A stretch of DNA of 64,000 nucleotides from positions 1 through 64,000 of the forward strand of contig JAFYJN010000008.1 in the NCBI GenBank assembly GCA_017538105.1. Reading direction: 5' to 3'. Of this stretch, positions 60,519 through 64,000 are shown one piece after another; within the stretch, counting starts at the first letter, position 1; the number at the start of each line of letters is the position of its first letter. Below the pieces are notes generated by a model. That model worked only from the letters and a program-made list of their open reading frames with translations, had not been told where the DNA came from and made no database searches. The position numbers and the translations under genes were made by a program. The DNA comes from Prevotella sp. (GTDB lineage: Bacteria > Bacteroidota > Bacteroidia > Bacteroidales > Bacteroidaceae).

Positions 60519-60620
60519 TTAACGGATGTTGGTCTTCATAAGACGAACCACACAAAGGGTGGTCATCAGTCCCACAAAAGCCAACACCATGGCTGTTTCA
60601 AAATCTAATAACATAATCAT
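60519..60620 (-). CDS. Small membrane ORF of 33 residues
   Basis: The frame encodes MIMLLDFETAMVLAFVGLMT continuing to a final KTNIR: one hydrophobic helix of about 20 residues followed by a basic tail, a typical small inner-membrane protein. An AAGG motif stands just upstream of the ATG, a consensus -7 element lies about 60 bp upstream, and a hairpin with a T-run follows the stop. I know no family for it. It is too short for routine gene callers and sits alone in a 690-bp gap between pckA and the DUF6242 gene. Expression is unproven. Confidence 0.55.
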   Translation of the reverse strand: MIMLLDFETAMVLAFVGLMTTLCVVRLMKTNIR

Positions 60621-60679
60621 TACCTTAAAAAATCTATCAAACTACTAACCTATGAATAAGTATTCTCACGAACACGGTG

Positions 60680-60687
60680 CAAAGATA
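60680..60687 (-). promoter_or_regulatory. -7 element upstream of the small ORF
   Basis: TATCTTTG followed by CACC on the minus strand is a full consensus match. It would start transcription near 60672 and leave a leader of about 50 nt before the small ORF. A TTG lies 14 bp upstream, closer than usual. Confidence 0.55.
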
Positions 60688-60845
60688 CGCCCTTTTCCGC
60701 TCAAGTACAGCACTATAGACCTCTTTTCTCCGTTTTTCGCGCGCTTTTTTGACATAAATCAACATTCTTTAGGAGTTCGCCGGCCAATTCGTGAAATAAG
60801 TGTAATTCATTGTATATACTCATTCGTGAAATCCATAGTATAAAA

Positions 60846-60873
60846 ATCGGGACACCCTTTTGGATGTCCCGAT
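60846..60873 (-). terminator. Terminator of pckA
   Basis: ATCGGGACA (60846-60854) pairs with TGTCCCGAT (60865-60873). On the minus strand TTTTTA follows. Confidence 0.8.
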
Positions 60874-60946
60874 GGTTTATAGGAAGTTTTCAAGCATACA
60901 AGCAGGTTTCAAGCTATCCTCTTGCTCCCTGCCCCTTGCTCCTTGA

Positions 60947-62569
60947 TTACAGTTTCGGTCCAGCAGCCACAAGCGCCTTGCCAGCCTCGTTGCCCTCATA
61001 CTTCACGAAGTTCTTGATGAAGCGGCCAGCCAGGTCTTTGGCTTTCTCGTCCCACTCAGCGCGGTTCTGGTAAGTGTCGCGCGGATCGAGGATTCCCCAT
61101 GCCACACCGTCAAGCTCTGTCGGCACTTCGAGGTTGAAGTAAGGAATGCGCTTGGTGGGAGCTTTCAGGATGGCTCCGCCGAGGATGGCATCGATGATGC
61201 CACGGGTGTCCTTGATGGAGATACGCTTGCCCGTGCCGTTCCAACCGGTGTTCACCAGATAAGCCTTGGCACCGCTCTTCTCCATGCGCTTCACCAGTTC
61301 CTCAGCATACTTCGTGGGATGCAGCTCGAGGAAAGCCTGGCCAAAGCAAGCCGAGAAGGTGGGAGTAGGCTCGGTGATGCCACGCTCCGTACCCGCCAAC
61401 TTGGCGGTGAATCCGCTCAGGAAATAGTACTTGGTCTGCTCGGGATCGAGGATGCTTACCGGAGGCAGCACGCCGAAAGCGTCGGCACTCAGGAAAATGA
61501 CATTCTCGGCGGCAGGACCGGCACTCTTGCCATAGATGGGCTTCACAATCTTCTCGATGTGCTCGATGGGATAGCTCACGCGGGTGTTCTCCGTCACGCT
61601 CTTGTCAGCGAAGTCAATATTTCCCTCACCATCCACGGTAACATTCTCCAACAGGGCGTCACGACGGATGGCATTGTAGATGTCGGGCTCGCTCTCCTTG
61701 TCGAGGTTGATGACCTTCGCATAGCAGCCACCCTCGAAGTTGAACACGCCGTCGTCATCCCATCCGTGCTCGTCGTCGCCGATGAGCAGACGTTTCGGGT
61801 CTGTCGAAAGGGTGGTCTTGCCCGTTCCGGAGAGACCGAAGAAAATGGCGGTGTTCTTGCCTTCCATGTCGGTGTTGGCAGAGCAGTGCATGGCGGCGAT
61901 GCCTTGCAGCGGGAGGAAGTAGTTCATCATCGAGAACATACCCTTCTTCATCTCACCACCATACCAAGTGTTGATGATGCACTGCTCACGGCTCGTGGTG
62001 TTGAACGCCACGCAGGTCTCGCTGCGCAGACCCAGCTCCTTGTAGTTCTCCACCTTGGCCTTTGAAGCGTTGTAGATGACGAAGTTGGGCTCAAACGTCT
62101 CCAACTCGGCCTCACTGGGCTGGATGAACATGTTCTTGATGAAATGGGCCTGCCAAGCCACTTCCATGATGAAGCGCACGGCAAGGCGTGTGCCCTCATT
62201 GGCACCGCAGAAAGCGTCAACCACGAAGAGACGTTTGTTGCAGAGCTCCTTGACGGCGATTTCTTTCACTTCTTTCCACACAGCCTCGCTCATGGGGTGG
62301 TTGTCATTGGGATAGCCCTCTGTGGTCCACCACACCTTGTCATGGCTCTGTGCGTCGTCGACGATATATTTGTCTTTGGGCGAACGACCGGTATAGATAC
62401 CCGTCATCACATTGACGGCATCCAGCTCGGTTAACTGTCCCTTGTCAAAACCTTCCAGACCTTCCTTGGTCTCTTCTGCGAAAAGCACCTCATACGAGGG
62501 GTTGTAAAGCACTTCGGTAGTTCCAGTGATACCGTACTTCTCCAAAACAGACTTTTCAAACTTTGCCAT
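60947..62569 (-). CDS. pckA: Phosphoenolpyruvate carboxykinase (ATP)
   Basis: PckA interconverts oxaloacetate and PEP; in Bacteroidota it usually runs toward oxaloacetate, fixing CO2 on the route to succinate. The 540-residue protein has the P-loop [14 protein letters not shown], the metal-binding [20 protein letters not shown] and the ring [21 protein letters not shown] start at 62569 ([13 protein letters not shown]); the longer frame would begin with an atypical hydrophilic stretch. It has a consensus -7 element and terminator. Confidence 0.97.
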   Translation of the reverse strand: MAKFEKSVLEKYGITGTTEVLYNPSYEVLFAEETKEGLEGFDKGQLTELDAVNVMTGIYTGRSPKDKYIVDDAQSHDKVWWTTEGYPNDNHPMSEAVWKEVKEIAVKELCNKRLFVVDAFCGANEGTRLAVRFIMEVAWQAHFIKNMFIQPSEAELETFEPNFVIYNASKAKVENYKELGLRSETCVAFNTTSREQCIINTWYGGEMKKGMFSMMNYFLPLQGIAAMHCSANTDMEGKNTAIFFGLSGTGKTTLSTDPKRLLIGDDEHGWDDDGVFNFEGGCYAKVINLDKESEPDIYNAIRRDALLENVTVDGEGNIDFADKSVTENTRVSYPIEHIEKIVKPIYGKSAGPAAENVIFLSADAFGVLPPVSILDPEQTKYYFLSGFTAKLAGTERGITEPTPTFSACFGQAFLELHPTKYAEELVKRMEKSGAKAYLVNTGWNGTGKRISIKDTRGIIDAILGGAILKAPTKRIPYFNLEVPTELDGVAWGILDPRDTYQNRAEWDEKAKDLAGRFIKNFVKYEGNEAGKALVAAGPKL

Positions 62570-62631
62570 TTTTTGTAAAAATTTATTATAGTGAATATTA
62601 TATCCGTAATACAACGCTTAAAAATCGGCTA

Positions 62632-62639
62632 CAAAGTTA
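62632..62639 (-). promoter_or_regulatory. -7 element of the pckA promoter
   Basis: TAACTTTG followed by TAG on the minus strand fits the consensus and gives a leader of about 55 nt. The -33 element is not clear. Confidence 0.55.
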
Positions 62640-62768
62640 CGATTTTTTTAGGGCATTATTCATCATTGCACACCCAAAAAAGTGCGTGCAATCGATGATT
62701 TTTGGTTAAAGTTTTTAAAAACACGCTCATTGACAATCATTTTGGCATATTCACTTTGCAAAAATAAT

Positions 62769-62776
62769 TATCTTTG
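62769..62776 (+). promoter_or_regulatory. -7 element of the upp promoter; fixes its start
   Basis: TATCTTTG followed by CAAC fits the consensus and lies 16 bp from the ATG at 62793. The leader is very short, and the ATG at 62682 lies upstream of it, so 62793 is the start. Confidence 0.6.
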
Positions 62777-62792
62777 CAACAAACATATCATC

Positions 62793-63449
62793 ATGAAAAT
62801 CATCAACCTCAGCGACAACCAATCCGTCATCAACCAATATTTGGCTGAGATACGCGACACCGAGTACCAGCAGAGCCGACAACTCTTTCGTAACAACATA
62901 CGCCGTATTGGGCAGATGATGGCCTACGAGATTTCTAAAGTTCTCAGTTATAAGCCACGTGAGGTGACCACACCGTTGGGCACGGCACACATCGACCTCC
63001 CCTCCGACGATATCCTCTTGGCCACCATCCTCCGTGCTGGACTACCCTTCCACGAGGGGTTCCTCGACGTGTTCGACCATGCCGCCAACGCCTTCGTGTC
63101 GGCCTTCCGCATGTACACCAACCGCGAGCATACCGAGGTGGGTGTTCACACCGAATATATGGCATCGCCCACCATCGAAGGCAAGACGCTCATCATCGCC
63201 GACCCCATGCTCGCCACCGGCGGTTCCATGGCGGCCACCTATGAGGCACTGCTCAAGACGGGCAAGCCCGCCGCCCTCCATATCGCCTGCGTCATCGGCA
63301 CCGACGAGGGCATCGACATCGTGCGCCAGGCCGTGCCCGACGACACCACCCTTTGGTGCGCTGCCATCGACCCGGGCATGAACGAACACAAATACATCGT
63401 CCCCGGCTTCGGCGACTGCGGCGACCTCTGCTACGGCGAGAAATTGTAA
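62793..63449 (+). CDS. upp: Uracil phosphoribosyltransferase
   Basis: Upp makes UMP from uracil and PRPP in pyrimidine salvage. The 218-residue protein has the PRPP-binding IIADPMLATGGSMAATYEAL, the N-terminal DTEYQQSRQLFRNNIRRIGQ, and the closing DPGMNEHKYIVPGFGDCGDL. It stands opposite pckA and ends at a hairpin shared with the next gene. Confidence 0.95.
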   Translation: MKIINLSDNQSVINQYLAEIRDTEYQQSRQLFRNNIRRIGQMMAYEISKVLSYKPREVTTPLGTAHIDLPSDDILLATILRAGLPFHEGFLDVFDHAANAFVSAFRMYTNREHTEVGVHTEYMASPTIEGKTLIIADPMLATGGSMAATYEALLKTGKPAALHIACVIGTDEGIDIVRQAVPDDTTLWCAAIDPGMNEHKYIVPGFGDCGDLCYGEKL

Positions 63450-63491
63450 TTCAACTTCCGCAAATACCAGTCATTCCACAACGCCATAAAC

Positions 63492-63530
63492 AAAAGGGGA
63501 ACCGATGACCAATCATCAGTTCCCCTTTTT
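63492..63530. terminator. Bidirectional terminator between upp and the oxidoreductase gene
   Basis: AAAAGGGGAAC (from 63492) pairs with GTTCCCCTTTT (to about 63529), with an inner GATGA/TCATC stem. It ends in a T-run on the plus strand and has an A-run on the other, so it can stop both convergent transcripts. Confidence 0.85.
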
Positions 63531-63544
63531 CCTTTTTACCTTTA

Positions 63545-64000
63545 TTACCCTTCAACCACTTCCCACGTGTCGTTGGTCATGAGCAGCTCCTCGAAGTTAT
63601 GGTATTTCTTCTGGGCGCTCACCTGGGCTATCTGCTCATGCACGGCGGCATCGTAGGTAGGAGCCTCCACGTCGCGGATAACACCAAGTGCCACGGGGAA
63701 GCCATTCTCGGGATCCATCATGGCCAACTTCAGCTGCAGGGTGTTGTCCTCGCAGTGAGCGTCATGCACGAGGATATCGTCGAGGGTATAACCATCCTCG
63801 CCAATCTTCACCACCTTCAAGCCGAAGCCGTCCTGCACCAGACCGAACTCGTCGTTCTCGCCGAAGACGAGTTTCTCGCCATGACGCACATAGATGGCAT
63901 TTTTCTTACGACCCTCTTTGTTATATACGGAATCGTGCGTACCATTGTTGAAGATGACGCAGTTCTGAAGAATCTCGCACACGGCGGCACCTTTATGCTG
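63545..64000 (-). CDS. korB: 2-oxoacid:ferredoxin oxidoreductase beta subunit, 5' end cut
   Basis: The minus-strand frame stays open to the window edge, so the protein is truncated at its N-terminus; only the last ~151 residues are visible. They start QHKGAAVCEILQNCVIFNNG, the conserved core of the beta (TPP-binding) subunit of 2-oxoacid:ferredoxin oxidoreductases, and end in a C-terminal domain typical of the 2-oxoglutarate type. The enzyme makes reducing ferredoxin from 2-oxoglutarate or vice versa. The alpha subunit should lie outside this window. The precise substrate (2-oxoglutarate versus pyruvate) is not provable from this fragment. Confidence 0.85.
   Translation of the reverse strand, partial: QHKGAAVCEILQNCVIFNNGTHDSVYNKEGRKKNAIYVRHGEKLVFGENDEFGLVQDGFGLKVVKIGEDGYTLDDILVHDAHCEDNTLQLKLAMMDPENGFPVALGVIRDVEAPTYDAAVHEQIAQVSAQKKYHNFEELLMTNDTWEVVEG

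Larger units (their letters stand above)
60257..60946. other. Intergenic region between pckA and the DUF6242 gene
   Basis: The 690-bp gap holds the DUF6242 promoter (60367-60374), the small ORF with its promoter and terminator, and the pckA terminator. Other short open frames, such as 60652-60843 on the plus strand, cross the promoter and look spurious. Confidence 0.6.

Noticed and set aside
60652-60843. A plus-strand open frame of 63 codons
   Set aside because: It overlaps the -7 element of the opposing small ORF and has no ribosome-binding or family signal.

Overview
The window is a piece of a Bacteroidota chromosome, most like Prevotella or a close relative in Prevotellaceae. Several things point there. 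Many genes carry the Bacteroidota promoter (-33 TTTG, about 19-20 bp, -7 TAnnTTTG) at a suitable distance upstream. SecD and SecF are fused. There is an ATP-type PEP carboxykinase, a type-9-secretion-like C-terminus on two proteins, and lineage-restricted families (DUF3108, DUF4271, DUF6089, DUF6242, DUF3244, a C10 peptidase, BspA-type leucine-rich repeats). Gene identities come from reading translated motifs; no database search was run.

Layout. 1-2.9 kb: a cut-off TPR lipoprotein and a BspA-like leucine-rich-repeat protein, both on the minus strand. 3.4-4.2 kb: an SGNH hydrolase on the plus strand. 4.4-8.7 kb: a minus-strand operon with a GH3-family enzyme, an Ig-like lipoprotein and a DUF3108 protein. 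8.8-11.4 kb: acpP, fabF and rnc, with a strong terminator-like hairpin between acpP and fabF. 11.6-14.1 kb: a TonB-receptor-like outer-membrane protein. 14.3-15.3 kb: tRNA-Arg(CCT) and an ADP-ribosylglycohydrolase. 15.4-20.5 kb: secDF, an EEP-family phosphatase/nuclease and a rhomboid protease. 20.8-24 kb: HU, kduD-kduI for uronate catabolism, and an ECF-type sigma factor with a membrane partner.

24.1-36.7 kb is an accessory region. Reading in transcription order (right to left) it has a TPR lipoprotein, a DUF3244 protein, a C10 (streptopain-like) cysteine protease, a BACON-like lipoprotein, a secreted protein with a sorting-like C-terminus, two consecutive RHS proteins, and a small lipoprotein. 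The second RHS protein ends in a ~195-residue tip that is strikingly AT-rich against a GC-rich core, and the small lipoprotein overlaps its 3' end. This is the architecture of a polymorphic toxin with its immunity gene and is the most interesting system in the window.

36.8-50 kb is housekeeping: tRNA-Gln, tyrS, yidD, rnpA, hemD, DUF4271, metK, an M16 protease, a TPR-CHAT protein, xerD, an O-methyltransferase and aroQ. 50.2-51.9 kb: rbfA and a LolC/E-type permease on the plus strand, preceded by a long leader with a 35-bp tandem repeat. 51.9-60.3 kb is the outer-membrane biogenesis cluster: DUF6242, DUF6089, uppS, bamA, three Skp/OmpH proteins and murI. 60.3-64 kb: a 33-codon small membrane ORF, pckA, upp and the 3' end of a 2-oxoacid:ferredoxin oxidoreductase beta subunit.

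Intergenic DNA is rich in short, family-like repeats (purine-rich GGAGTTA tracts, CACTAAACATTCAACACT tracts, and CCCTCC/GGAGGG palindromes). These recur at several unrelated gene borders and appear to be a genome-level feature rather than part of any single operon.
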